DNA of 64,000 nucleotides from an uncultured Paracoccaceae bacterium. GTDB lineage: Bacteria > Pseudomonadota > Alphaproteobacteria > Rhodobacterales > Rhodobacteraceae. Position numbers and translations under genes: made by a program. The notes under the pieces are model-generated. The model did no database searches and was not told the DNA's origin. It was given only the letters and a program-made list of their open reading frames with translations. Below, in pieces: positions 52,010 through 59,338 of the stretch (position 1 is the first letter of the stretch; each line of letters opens with the position of its first letter). The stretch is taken from assembly GCA_947493335.1 (NCBI GenBank), contig CANLQO010000002.1, positions 372,001 to 436,000 of the forward strand. Reading direction: 5' to 3'.

Positions 52010-52299
52010 CTTCGACCCTTCGCGCGTGCGCGGCAATCGTGCTGGCCACGCTCTTACCCACCTTCGCGGTCGCAGATGACGCGCAAGTTGCAAAGCTTCA
52101 GCAGTCGTTTGGGGATACGCTGATCACGGTGCGGATCGCCGATTTCCCGGAAACCCACGACATCACCATTGCCGCCTATCAGGTGCTGCTGGATCAGGGC
52201 ATCCCGACAACGCTCGTCGACATGCCGCCGCAGGAACAGGATGAACTCCGCGCCCTGATGAATGATTCAACAGGGTGGAGCGTTGGGGTCTTCCGCTAG
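52003..52299 (+). CDS. Small secreted protein of unknown function
   Basis: The protein has 98 residues with a signal peptide (about 1-24, ending TFAVA) and a mature part of about 74 residues without cysteines or a known motif (for example FGDTLITVRIADFPETHD, then MPPQEQDELRALMND). AAGGA lies seven bases before the ATG. It is divergent from the DUF1036 gene and 82 bases before another small secreted protein on the same strand. I do not recognise it. Confidence 0.65.
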   Translation: MESSTLRACAAIVLATLLPTFAVADDAQVAKLQQSFGDTLITVRIADFPETHDITIAAYQVLLDQGIPTTLVDMPPQEQDELRALMNDSTGWSVGVFR

Positions 52300-52381
52300 C
52301 CCCAAAACCCCGATCAACCATAGACAAAGCGTTGATGCGTCTAATACCATTGCCCCACACATCTTTATGTCCGGGGAAGCT

Positions 52382-52825
52382 ATGTCATTTCTGAAATCCA
52401 TCCACCGCGCCGCCGTCCTTGCTGGGTCATTGGCGCTCTTGGCGGTGCCTGTAGCTGCGCAAGACGCTGCTGAGTTCTCGCTGGAACTCAATAACGCTGC
52501 CGAAACGACTGCAGGCGGCTGCCGTCTCACCTATGTCGCGACCAACAAAACCGGTCAGGAACTGGCGCAAACCGCCTATGAGGTCGCTGTGTTCAACGCC
52601 GATGGCGTCGTCAGCCGGATCCTGGTGCTTGAATTTGGTGCGCTGACCATTGGCAAGACCAAAGTGGTTCAGTTTGACCTTTCCGATCAGCCCTGCACCG
52701 GCCTCAGCCGGATCGTCGTCAATGACGTTGCCGCCTGCACACTGGCCGATGGCTCGGGCGAAGGCGACTTTTGCCTGTCCGGCCTTGTGACCGCCTCGCG
52801 ATCCACGATCCAGTTCGGTATCTGA
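52382..52825 (+). CDS. Secreted protein of unknown function before the ExbB-like operon
   Basis: The protein has 147 residues with a signal peptide (about 1-26, ending VAAQ). The mature part is beta-rich, with four cysteines: GGCRLTYVATNKTGQ, QPCTGLSR, AACTLADG and DFCLSGL. This suggests two disulfides and an immunoglobulin-like fold. The start at 52382 follows GGGGA; an upstream frame overlapping the previous gene is less likely. It is 53 bases before the ExbB-like gene on the same strand and may be a periplasmic partner of that system. No family recognised. Confidence 0.7.
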   Translation: MSFLKSIHRAAVLAGSLALLAVPVAAQDAAEFSLELNNAAETTAGGCRLTYVATNKTGQELAQTAYEVAVFNADGVVSRILVLEFGALTIGKTKVVQFDLSDQPCTGLSRIVVNDVAACTLADGSGEGDFCLSGLVTASRSTIQFGI

Positions 52826-52878
52826 TCAACACCGGCCCGCATCATCGCGGGCCGCACGTTTTCTGACAAAGGCATTCC

Positions 52879-53520
52879 ATGAACGCTCCTGACCTTTCGG
52901 CCCTGAACACGTCCACGCTTGCCGTGTTCGGCGCCCTCGCCATCATGTCGCTTCTGGCCGTCACAGTGGCCTTCTTCAAAGTGTTCCAATTCGCGCGAAT
53001 GGGCGTGGGCCGTGGCCGCGCGGCCGAGGACATACTAGAGGATTGGCTGGGCGGTCGTGCTGACGCCGCCCTGTCCCGCGCCGCCGAACGGCGCTTTGTG
53101 CTGGCACGTGTGCTGCAATCGGTCTTTTCCGGATTGCGGGCCCGGCCTGACAACGTCGACTTTGCCGAAGAATTGGGCAGGCAAACCGCACTTGTTGAGC
53201 TTTCCAATATGACAAGCCGCATGCGGGTATTGGAAACCGTGGTGCAGGCCGCGCCCATCCTTGGCCTGCTCGGCACCGTCATCGGCATGATCGACGCCTT
53301 CTCGACCCTGGCCAGCGCCGATGGCGCTGTTGACCCGACCCAACTTGCGGGCGGCATCTGGACCGCGCTGACCACCACCGCGGCGGGCCTTGCCATCGCG
53401 CTCATCACCTACTTCATCGCCACATGGCTCGAAGGCCGGATTGAAAATGAGCGTCAGTCGATCGAAACCCTGATCTCTGCGGCCATCCACGGGCGCGTTG
53501 ACGCCAACACCCCATCCTAG
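52879..53520 (+). CDS. MotA/TolQ/ExbB-family proton channel protein
   Basis: The protein has 213 residues with three membrane segments (about 15-36, 118-140 and 155-178). The family core is LETVVQAAPILGLLGTVIGM and GGIWTALTTTAAGLAIALIT. With ExbD/TolR partners it forms the proton-driven motor in the inner membrane. It is the first gene of an ExbB-ExbD-ExbD-TonB-like operon with gaps of 6, 2 and -4 bases. Its place between T6SS genes and the homology noted for the last gene suggest a role for this motor in T6SS control rather than in iron uptake. Confidence 0.92.
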   Translation: MNAPDLSALNTSTLAVFGALAIMSLLAVTVAFFKVFQFARMGVGRGRAAEDILEDWLGGRADAALSRAAERRFVLARVLQSVFSGLRARPDNVDFAEELGRQTALVELSNMTSRMRVLETVVQAAPILGLLGTVIGMIDAFSTLASADGAVDPTQLAGGIWTALTTTAAGLAIALITYFIATWLEGRIENERQSIETLISAAIHGRVDANTPS

Positions 53521-53526
53521 GGCAGC

Positions 53527-53979
53527 ATGTCCAAGACCCGATCAAAGGTTGCTCTGCCCCGGCACACCGGGCGCTACAACTTCGTGTTGACCCCTCTGGC
53601 CGACGCGATGTTCCAGCTTTTGATCTTCTTCATGCTGTCCTCGAACCTTGTCCCCTATTCCCTGCTAACCGTCCGTACCGGCGTCACCGGCGAAGAAGGT
53701 GCAGAGGCCAGCGGTCAGGACATCCCTGATGAAATCGCCGAAGCCCCGGCCAACGCTGCGATCTGGACTGTTGACGCGGGCGAAGTTGTGGCAGGCGGCC
53801 AGCGGTTCAACCCCAGACAATTGACCGCCCTTGCCACCGCGCTCGCAGCACAACCGGACGCCGCCGTCGTCCTGATCCTGCGTGACACCGCGCAGGTACA
53901 GGATCTGTCCTACGTTCTCGAGGCGCTGACCGCCGCCGGTGTCGTCTCAGTCCAGATCGCTGAAAGCGGGGGGGCATAG
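53527..53979 (+). CDS. ExbD/TolR-family protein, first copy
   Basis: The protein has 150 residues. A single N-terminal membrane segment, LTPLADAMFQLLIFFMLSS, keeps the proton-carrying aspartate (Asp26) of ExbD, TolR and MotB. A periplasmic domain of about 100 residues follows. It should form the proton path with the ExbB-like protein encoded just upstream. Confidence 0.9.
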   Translation: MSKTRSKVALPRHTGRYNFVLTPLADAMFQLLIFFMLSSNLVPYSLLTVRTGVTGEEGAEASGQDIPDEIAEAPANAAIWTVDAGEVVAGGQRFNPRQLTALATALAAQPDAAVVLILRDTAQVQDLSYVLEALTAAGVVSVQIAESGGA

Positions 53980-53981
53980 GC

Positions 53982-54386
53982 ATGCAGGCACTTCCCCGCC
54001 CCCGCAAACCGATCCAGCTAGACGTTTCACTGGCTATCGTGAACATCGTGCTTTTGCTGATCTTCTTCTTTCTGGCCACGGGCCAGCTTTTGAACCCGCC
54101 CGCGCAGGGCGTCGATCTGGCCGAAACCACTGATCTGCCGCTTGATCAATTGCCCTCACCGATCCTTGTGGTGGGCCGCGATGGAACATGGGAGCTTGAT
54201 GGTCAGGTGCTTGATCCTGACCTTCTGGGCGTCAGCATCGCCGATATGCCCGCGCCGCTGACCCTGCATATCCTGATCTCCGGTGATGCTGCGGCGGGAA
54301 CGTTGCTTGAAATCGTCAATCGCCCAGAGCTGGATGGCACGGACCTCAAGCTCGTCACCCTGCGCGTCCCGGGTGAAGACACATGA
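53982..54386 (+). CDS. ExbD/TolR-family protein, second copy without the conserved Asp
   Basis: The protein has 134 residues. The membrane segment, LDVSLAIVNIVLLLIFFF, aligns with that of the first copy without gaps, but Val20 stands where the proton-carrying Asp should be, with Asn21 next to it. The periplasmic domain is similar in size. It may form a mixed dimer with the first copy in which only one subunit carries protons. It begins two bases after the first copy and its stop overlaps the TonB-like gene (ATGA). Confidence 0.85.
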   Translation: MQALPRPRKPIQLDVSLAIVNIVLLLIFFFLATGQLLNPPAQGVDLAETTDLPLDQLPSPILVVGRDGTWELDGQVLDPDLLGVSIADMPAPLTLHILISGDAAAGTLLEIVNRPELDGTDLKLVTLRVPGEDT

Positions 54387-55783
54387 CCGGGCGCGGCGGC
54401 AAACCGATCCATTGGGTCGAGGCGTTTGGCCTCTCAGCCCTCGTGCACGTCGGTCTTGTGTTCTTTGCCTTGGATTTCGTGAACGATCTGAATCTCTTCG
54501 AGCCGCCAGAAGAAGATAAATCCGTCGATATCATTGTCACCAGCCTGCAATTCGACAACATCTCCGTCGATCAACCCTCAGACACGACCGGCGTAGACGG
54601 TGATGCGGGCGAAGGGCTCGAAGCCCCGACAGACGAACCAGAAAGCCTGCAGGATGTAGCCCCCGAACCCGTGCCCGCCGAAGAACCGGCGGCACCGGAA
54701 GTGGCAGAGGAACCCGAACTCCCGGTGGCTGAAACCCCCGAAGCGGTGGAGCCAGAAGCGCTCACACCTGAGCCTGTCGCGCCCGAACCACTCACCGCAG
54801 AGCCTGTCGAACCCGAACCGCTGGTGGCAGAGGAAGTACAGCCCGAAATTGCAGAGGCCGCGCCAGAGGCCCTGCAACCTGTCACACCAGAGGCACCGGC
54901 GCTTGCACCCGAACCGCTTAGCCCGCTACGCCCCGATGATGACACGGTGGCGGCACTGGCACCGGTCGACGGTGGCTCACCAGAGCGGTTGTCGGCCGCC
55001 GCCACAACGCTCGCGCCGGTCGCAATCGCCCCATCCTCTGCACCTGCCGCCGTGGCACCGGCCATTGGCACCACCACGACCCGCATCGCACCGGTTTCCT
55101 CCCGGCCAGCCGTGCCTGCCCCTGCCCCTAGCCGTCCGGCGGTGGAGCCGCCCGCACCCGGCAGCCCGCAGGCCGTCGTTAATGAACTGGTCGCCAAGAT
55201 CCGCGCCAACACCACCGACGCCTGCCTTGTTGCCATGCCGCAGCAGGGCGAAGATGGCGCGCCCGAACTCGTTATGCTCGCCGCGGATGAGGCCGGGATC
55301 ACCGCCTTTGCCGCCGATGTGCTGTCCGAGATTGAGCCGCGTCCTGCGCAACGCGGCGTGTTGATTGATCCTCGCCAGTGCGCTGCCGCCACCTTCATCC
55401 GGGAAAACACCAGCTACCCGGCCTTCCGCCTCTCGCTCGGCGTGGTCGAGGATCGCCTACCCTCGGGCGAGGAACTGACTGGCGTGGTGGGCCGTGCCGC
55501 CGGTGCCTATGTCACGCTGCTGCTCGTGGATGACAACGGCGTGGTGCAGGACCTTGGCGGCTACCTTTCCTTCGCCGGGGCCGACGCCCGGTTTGCTGTG
55601 CCGATGCGGCGCGAGATCGCGGCGCGCGACACCTCTCAGATGCTCATCGCGCTCACAACCGATGCGCGGCCCCGCACGCTGGACACGCAAAACGGGCAAC
55701 TCGCCGAAGACTTCTTTCCCGCGCTCAAGGCCGAAATCGGGACCGCCGTACCACTCGTGATGATCCCCTTCGACGTCCGTTAG
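54383..55783 (+). CDS. TonB-like protein with C-terminal domain shared with the PpkA-like kinase
   Basis: The protein has 466 residues. A short cytoplasmic start and one membrane segment (about 14-33) are followed by a long Glu/Pro/Ala-rich spacer (about 60-265), the build of TonB. The C-terminal domain (about 275-466) is not the usual TonB beta domain. It aligns with the periplasmic end of the kinase at 55877-58579, gapless over about 110 residues, with two cysteines (near 280 and 332) 52 residues apart in both. It is the last gene of the motor operon. I infer that the motor pulls or senses through this domain in the periplasm. Confidence 0.85.
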   Translation: MTGRGGKPIHWVEAFGLSALVHVGLVFFALDFVNDLNLFEPPEEDKSVDIIVTSLQFDNISVDQPSDTTGVDGDAGEGLEAPTDEPESLQDVAPEPVPAEEPAAPEVAEEPELPVAETPEAVEPEALTPEPVAPEPLTAEPVEPEPLVAEEVQPEIAEAAPEALQPVTPEAPALAPEPLSPLRPDDDTVAALAPVDGGSPERLSAAATTLAPVAIAPSSAPAAVAPAIGTTTTRIAPVSSRPAVPAPAPSRPAVEPPAPGSPQAVVNELVAKIRANTTDACLVAMPQQGEDGAPELVMLAADEAGITAFAADVLSEIEPRPAQRGVLIDPRQCAAATFIRENTSYPAFRLSLGVVEDRLPSGEELTGVVGRAAGAYVTLLLVDDNGVVQDLGGYLSFAGADARFAVPMRREIAARDTSQMLIALTTDARPRTLDTQNGQLAEDFFPALKAEIGTAVPLVMIPFDVR

Positions 55784-55830
55784 GACACCACCGCACGGTT
55801 AACGCGGATTAACACCCGCATCAGCATAGT

Positions 55831-55868
55831 TTGTGTACACTTTGTGCATGGGTTGTGTACGGGTTGTG
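55831..55868. repeat. Four helically phased TTGTG repeats between convergent genes
   Basis: TTGTG begins at 55831, 55842, 55853 and 55864, an exact 11-base period, with TTGTGTAC in the first and third units. The repeats lie in the 93-base gap between the stops of the TonB-like and kinase genes. They place identical bases on one face of the helix and could bind a protein array; no promoter function is expected here. Confidence 0.55.
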
Positions 55869-55876
55869 GCCCCCAC

Positions 55877-58579
55877 TTAGGGCAGCAAATCGAAGACCGC
55901 GATGGCGGCACCAGCCTCTCCGTCACGCCCGGCAATTTCGGCCTCAATCAACGGCAGCAAATCGGATGCTCTTGCTCCGTTGTTCGCCGCCGCCGCCGCA
56001 ATCAGTGGCGCGTCAGATGCGACCGCCATAATCATCTGCGGCTGTGGTTCGCCGCTGCCATCACTGTTCAGGCCAAAGCTGAACGTCGCACTGCCATCAG
56101 CCCCTTCGGTCATCCGGTCTGTCAGGTTGTAGACCCCGCCAGCCGCAGTGATCAGTACCAGCCAAACGGGGCGCCCGCGCCGGTCGCTCAGACGTCCAAC
56201 GATTGACCCGCCACTTTGCATCTCATTGGAATCCAACACCAAAATCGGTGGCGCGCCCTCTGTGAGTTGCAGCGTCCGCCCCATGTCCAGTGCCGCGCAA
56301 TGGGTGTCGGGTATTTCAACGTTACGGATCGTCGGGCGGCTGTCAAAAGCCGCTTCAAAGGCATCGGCAAGGCCATCAAACGCGGTTGCGTTGTTGCCAA
56401 ATGTGGCGACAATTCCGGCCTCCGGCCCGGTCGCGATCCGGGTGGCATAAGAACAAGGCCCGGCCTCATAATTCGCAAGAAAGCTGGACCGCGTCATCGG
56501 TCCTGATGGCGTCTCTGTCACCGGATCGGCCGAGGTCTCCTCACCTTCTGCACTGGCTTGCCGCAGCCCTTCGGGTAACATGTCGTCGGGGATAAGCCCT
56601 TGTTGCCACGCAACAAATCCGCCCAGACCTGCAAAGACCAACAGGATCAAAAGCCATCGCCCGATACCACCGCCGCTGTCGCTATCGCGCCGCCTTGGGG
56701 TCGACCCGGCCATTGTTTGCTGCCCCGGCGCAAAGGTGCCCGGCGCTGCTGTGACACCCGGTGCAAAGGTGCCGGGGGCCACGCCGGTTGGACCGCCAAA
56801 GGGACTGGCAGAAGTGGCATCTGTTGCTGCGGGAACAAGGCTTGGCCCGGCGGGTTGGGTCTGACCGGAATGGGTCGGCGGTTGCTGCAGCCCCGGCGCT
56901 GGCGCACCCAGCTGTCCCTGCGGTGGTTGGGTCTGGCCGTCGGCTACGGGCCGCACACCACCATATTTTGCAGGAATATCAGCGGGATGATCCAAAAGCC
57001 GGATCACATCCAGCATCCGCCCGGGCCGGTGTGCCGGATCAGGTTCCAACATGTGGGCCAGAAGTGGCCGCAAGCCATCCGGCACATCGCTAAGGTCCGG
57101 GATTTCGCGCCGCGCATTGACGGCCTCAACGACCGAGGCACCCATATCCAAAGGCTCACCCCGAACAGCCGCCGCCATCAAAAGGCCAAGGCCATAGATG
57201 TCGGTACGTGGCCCGATCTCACCGCCAAAATGACCAAGCTGTTCGGGTGAAATGTATTTGAATTTACCGGCCAATTGCCCGTGCAGCGTGTTCTCGGCCA
57301 TCTCGGTCGACTTGGCGATACCAAAGTCGATCAGGACCGCCGCTGACACTTTGCCATCGCGCAGCATCACGTTGTCAGGCGACAAATCACGGTGCACAAC
57401 ATCCATCTGATGCGCCCGGTCAAGACCCCGCGCCACGCGACGCAATAGGCCGCGCGCCTCATCTTCTGTGAGCGGGCGTTCATCGCGCACAAAATCGGAC
57501 AGCGACACACCGTCGATGAACTCCATTATCAGGCAGAAGCGATCCAGATCGGAGTCTTTGACAAAGTTGAAATAGCGCACAATTGCATTGTCAGAGAGAC
57601 CGCAAAGCACCTTGGCCTCGCGCATGAAGAGTGCTGCGATCTTGCTGTCGTTCGCCAGTGATTGCAGCACGATCTTGATCGCCACGGCGTCACCCGTAAA
57701 GGCGTTCACGCCGCGGAACACCTCGCCCATACCACCGGCACTGATCAGTTCTTTAATTTCGTAGTTGTTGTTGATCATGGTGCCGACCGGCACCGCATCC
57801 TTAGGCGGTGTCGGCTCATCTATCGGTGCGTCTGACAGGTCATCCGGCGGCGGCGCGATAGAAGGTTCTTTCGCCTTTTCAACAGGTTCTGGCGGGGCGG
57901 ATGCCTCTGACGCGTCATCTTGTGCGGCTTCACCCGGGGTGGCAATGCCAACTGCCGCAGCTGTAACAGCGGCAACGTCGGGCGGGCTGGCGATGCCTGC
58001 TTCTTCTTGCGGCGCCTCAGCCTCAGGTGGCGAAGCGATGTCACTTTCCACCGGTGTCTCAGCCGCGGGAGGCGTTGCGATGCGGGTGTCATCGCCATCT
58101 GCCAATTCTGGCTTGGGCGGCGATGCGAGACCATTGTCTGCCGCGTCAGGCGGCGTTGTCACCGGCGGCAATGACAACCCTTTGACCGGATCTTCCTCCG
58201 GCTCTTCGGGGTCCTCAGGAATAGCTTCCGCCGTTGGGGGTGCCACCGAAGGTGGCACGTCCGCTGCCGCGATTTGTGTCTGGTCCTCTGCCAAAGGTTC
58301 CGGGACGACCGGCTCTATCACCGTACGATCGACATCTTCAGCCCCATCATCTGGCGCGACAGGTTCAATGACGGTCCGATCCGCATCATCTGATGTGGAC
58401 GCTGCAGGTGATGCGGGCTCAATGACTGTGCGGTCATTGTCCGATGGTGTATCGGACAAGGCGGTATCAGTGATGATGGTGCGATCCGTGTCAGCCGGTG
58501 GAGTGCTGACGGCAAAGGGGTCATCGCCCTCTGCCTCTGGCGGCACGGTCTTGTCGGGATCAGGTGTATCGTTTTGCAT
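55877..58579 (-). CDS. ppkA: T6SS serine/threonine kinase, PpkA-like, with periplasmic sensor domain
   Basis: The protein has 900 residues. A disordered N-terminus (1-265) carries four DRT(V/I)I and five (I/L)A(S/T)P repeats. The kinase domain (about 272-540) has the glycine loop ISAGGMGEVFRG, VAIKI, HRDLSPDNVML (Ser where most kinases have Lys) and LIDFGIAKS. A Pro/Gly-rich linker, one membrane segment (about 648-668) and a periplasmic domain (about 705-900) follow, the last shared with the TonB-like protein. The ATG at 58579 follows GGGGGA. The phosphatase gene is ten bases upstream. It probably phosphorylates TagH to switch on the T6SS. Confidence 0.92.
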   Translation of the reverse strand: MQNDTPDPDKTVPPEAEGDDPFAVSTPPADTDRTIITDTALSDTPSDNDRTVIEPASPAASTSDDADRTVIEPVAPDDGAEDVDRTVIEPVVPEPLAEDQTQIAAADVPPSVAPPTAEAIPEDPEEPEEDPVKGLSLPPVTTPPDAADNGLASPPKPELADGDDTRIATPPAAETPVESDIASPPEAEAPQEEAGIASPPDVAAVTAAAVGIATPGEAAQDDASEASAPPEPVEKAKEPSIAPPPDDLSDAPIDEPTPPKDAVPVGTMINNNYEIKELISAGGMGEVFRGVNAFTGDAVAIKIVLQSLANDSKIAALFMREAKVLCGLSDNAIVRYFNFVKDSDLDRFCLIMEFIDGVSLSDFVRDERPLTEDEARGLLRRVARGLDRAHQMDVVHRDLSPDNVMLRDGKVSAAVLIDFGIAKSTEMAENTLHGQLAGKFKYISPEQLGHFGGEIGPRTDIYGLGLLMAAAVRGEPLDMGASVVEAVNARREIPDLSDVPDGLRPLLAHMLEPDPAHRPGRMLDVIRLLDHPADIPAKYGGVRPVADGQTQPPQGQLGAPAPGLQQPPTHSGQTQPAGPSLVPAATDATSASPFGGPTGVAPGTFAPGVTAAPGTFAPGQQTMAGSTPRRRDSDSGGGIGRWLLILLVFAGLGGFVAWQQGLIPDDMLPEGLRQASAEGEETSADPVTETPSGPMTRSSFLANYEAGPCSYATRIATGPEAGIVATFGNNATAFDGLADAFEAAFDSRPTIRNVEIPDTHCAALDMGRTLQLTEGAPPILVLDSNEMQSGGSIVGRLSDRRGRPVWLVLITAAGGVYNLTDRMTEGADGSATFSFGLNSDGSGEPQPQMIMAVASDAPLIAAAAANNGARASDLLPLIEAEIAGRDGEAGAAIAVFDLLP
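57932..58132 (-). repeat. Repeat region coding for five (I/L)A(S/T)P motifs in the kinase
   Basis: Residues 150-216 hold GLASPP, RIATPP, DIASPP, GIASPP and GIATPG, 14-16 residues apart. The Ser/Thr-Pro steps (153, 169, 183, 198, 214) sit in a disordered acidic region and could be phosphorylation or docking sites. Confidence 0.7.
58310..58486 (-). repeat. Repeat region coding for four DRT(V/I)I motifs in the kinase
   Basis: Residues 32-90 contain DRTIITD once and DRTVIEP three times, with threonines at 34, 51, 69 and 86, spaced 17-18 residues. Thr followed three residues later by Thr or Glu resembles FHA-binding sites, so these may recruit TagH after autophosphorylation. Confidence 0.75.
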
Positions 58580-58591
58580 CACACATCCCCC

Positions 58592-59338
58592 CTAGAAAAA
58601 TGGCTCTGGCGGTAGGCACCGGACCACAACCGCCGTCACGTTATCTTTGGCACCACGATCCAGCGTCTGCGCGATCAGGTCGTTGCAGGCGGATTGCGCA
58701 GTTTCCCCCCGTTTGAGAGCCTCTGCGATATCATTGTCGTCATTGTGTTCGGTCAACCCATCCGAGCACAACAGGAACATGTCGCCCTGCCTGATTTCGC
58801 CGCTGACCACATCACAATTAGGTTCTTCGGCAACGCCGATGGCGCGGGTGATAACGTTTTTGCGCGGCCAGTTTTCCGCCTCTTCCGCGCCAATCATCCC
58901 AGCATCCAAAAGTTCCTGCACCTCTGTATGGTCGCGGGTGAGCTGTTCAAGCTGGCCGTTGCGCATCCGGTAGATGCGGCTGTCGCCAGACCAGATACAA
59001 GCATAGCTGTCTTCGTAGACCAGCAGCGACACAAGCGTCGCACCGACTGTGCCACCACCAAGGCTGATCGCGTGATCACCGATCTTGTGATGCGCCCGAG
59101 CGAGGCGCTCCATGAACCGGGCCTGCAGGTCGCCGGCCGAAATTGAAAAACCAACCGTCTCCATCTCGCCGGTAATGGTCTGGCTGGCAAAGTCGCCCGC
59201 ATCATGTCCGCCCATGCCATCGGCCACGACCCAAACGCCGGATTCAGGGCGCACGAAATAGCTGTCTTCGTTGTGGTCACGGACCCGGCCCGTATCAGTC
59301 GCCGCGCCCGTTTCAAACAGGAAGAATTCAGTCTGCAT
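58592..59338 (-). CDS. pppA: T6SS PP2C-family protein phosphatase PppA
   Basis: The protein has 248 residues with the PP2C motifs DTGRVRDHNEDSYF, VVADGMGGHDAGDFAS, LLCSDGLTEH and AKDNVTAVVV, whose Asp residues bind metal. It reverses kinase phosphorylation of T6SS proteins. GAAGGGG lies six bases before the ATG at 59338, inside the end of tagF (11-base overlap). The kinase gene follows after a short gap. Confidence 0.95.
   Translation of the reverse strand: MQTEFFLFETGAATDTGRVRDHNEDSYFVRPESGVWVVADGMGGHDAGDFASQTITGEMETVGFSISAGDLQARFMERLARAHHKIGDHAISLGGGTVGATLVSLLVYEDSYACIWSGDSRIYRMRNGQLEQLTRDHTEVQELLDAGMIGAEEAENWPRKNVITRAIGVAEEPNCDVVSGEIRQGDMFLLCSDGLTEHNDDNDIAEALKRGETAQSACNDLIAQTLDRGAKDNVTAVVVRCLPPEPFF

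Noticed and set aside
52262-52381. N-terminal extension of the four-cysteine secreted protein
   Set aside because: It overlaps the end of the previous gene and would bury the signal peptide; the ATG at 52382 has a better ribosome site.
52879-55783. Ordinary TonB-dependent iron uptake or Tol-Pal operon
   Set aside because: There is no TonB-dependent receptor, no tolB, pal or ybgF, and the TonB-like C-terminal domain matches the kinase rather than TonB or TolA.
55831-55868. Short regular repeats as a CRISPR array
   Set aside because: The units are 11 bases long without spacers, and no cas genes are present.
57765-58595. 276-codon open frame opposite the kinase N-terminus
   Set aside because: Its Ser/Gly-rich product is the reverse reading of the acidic repeat region.
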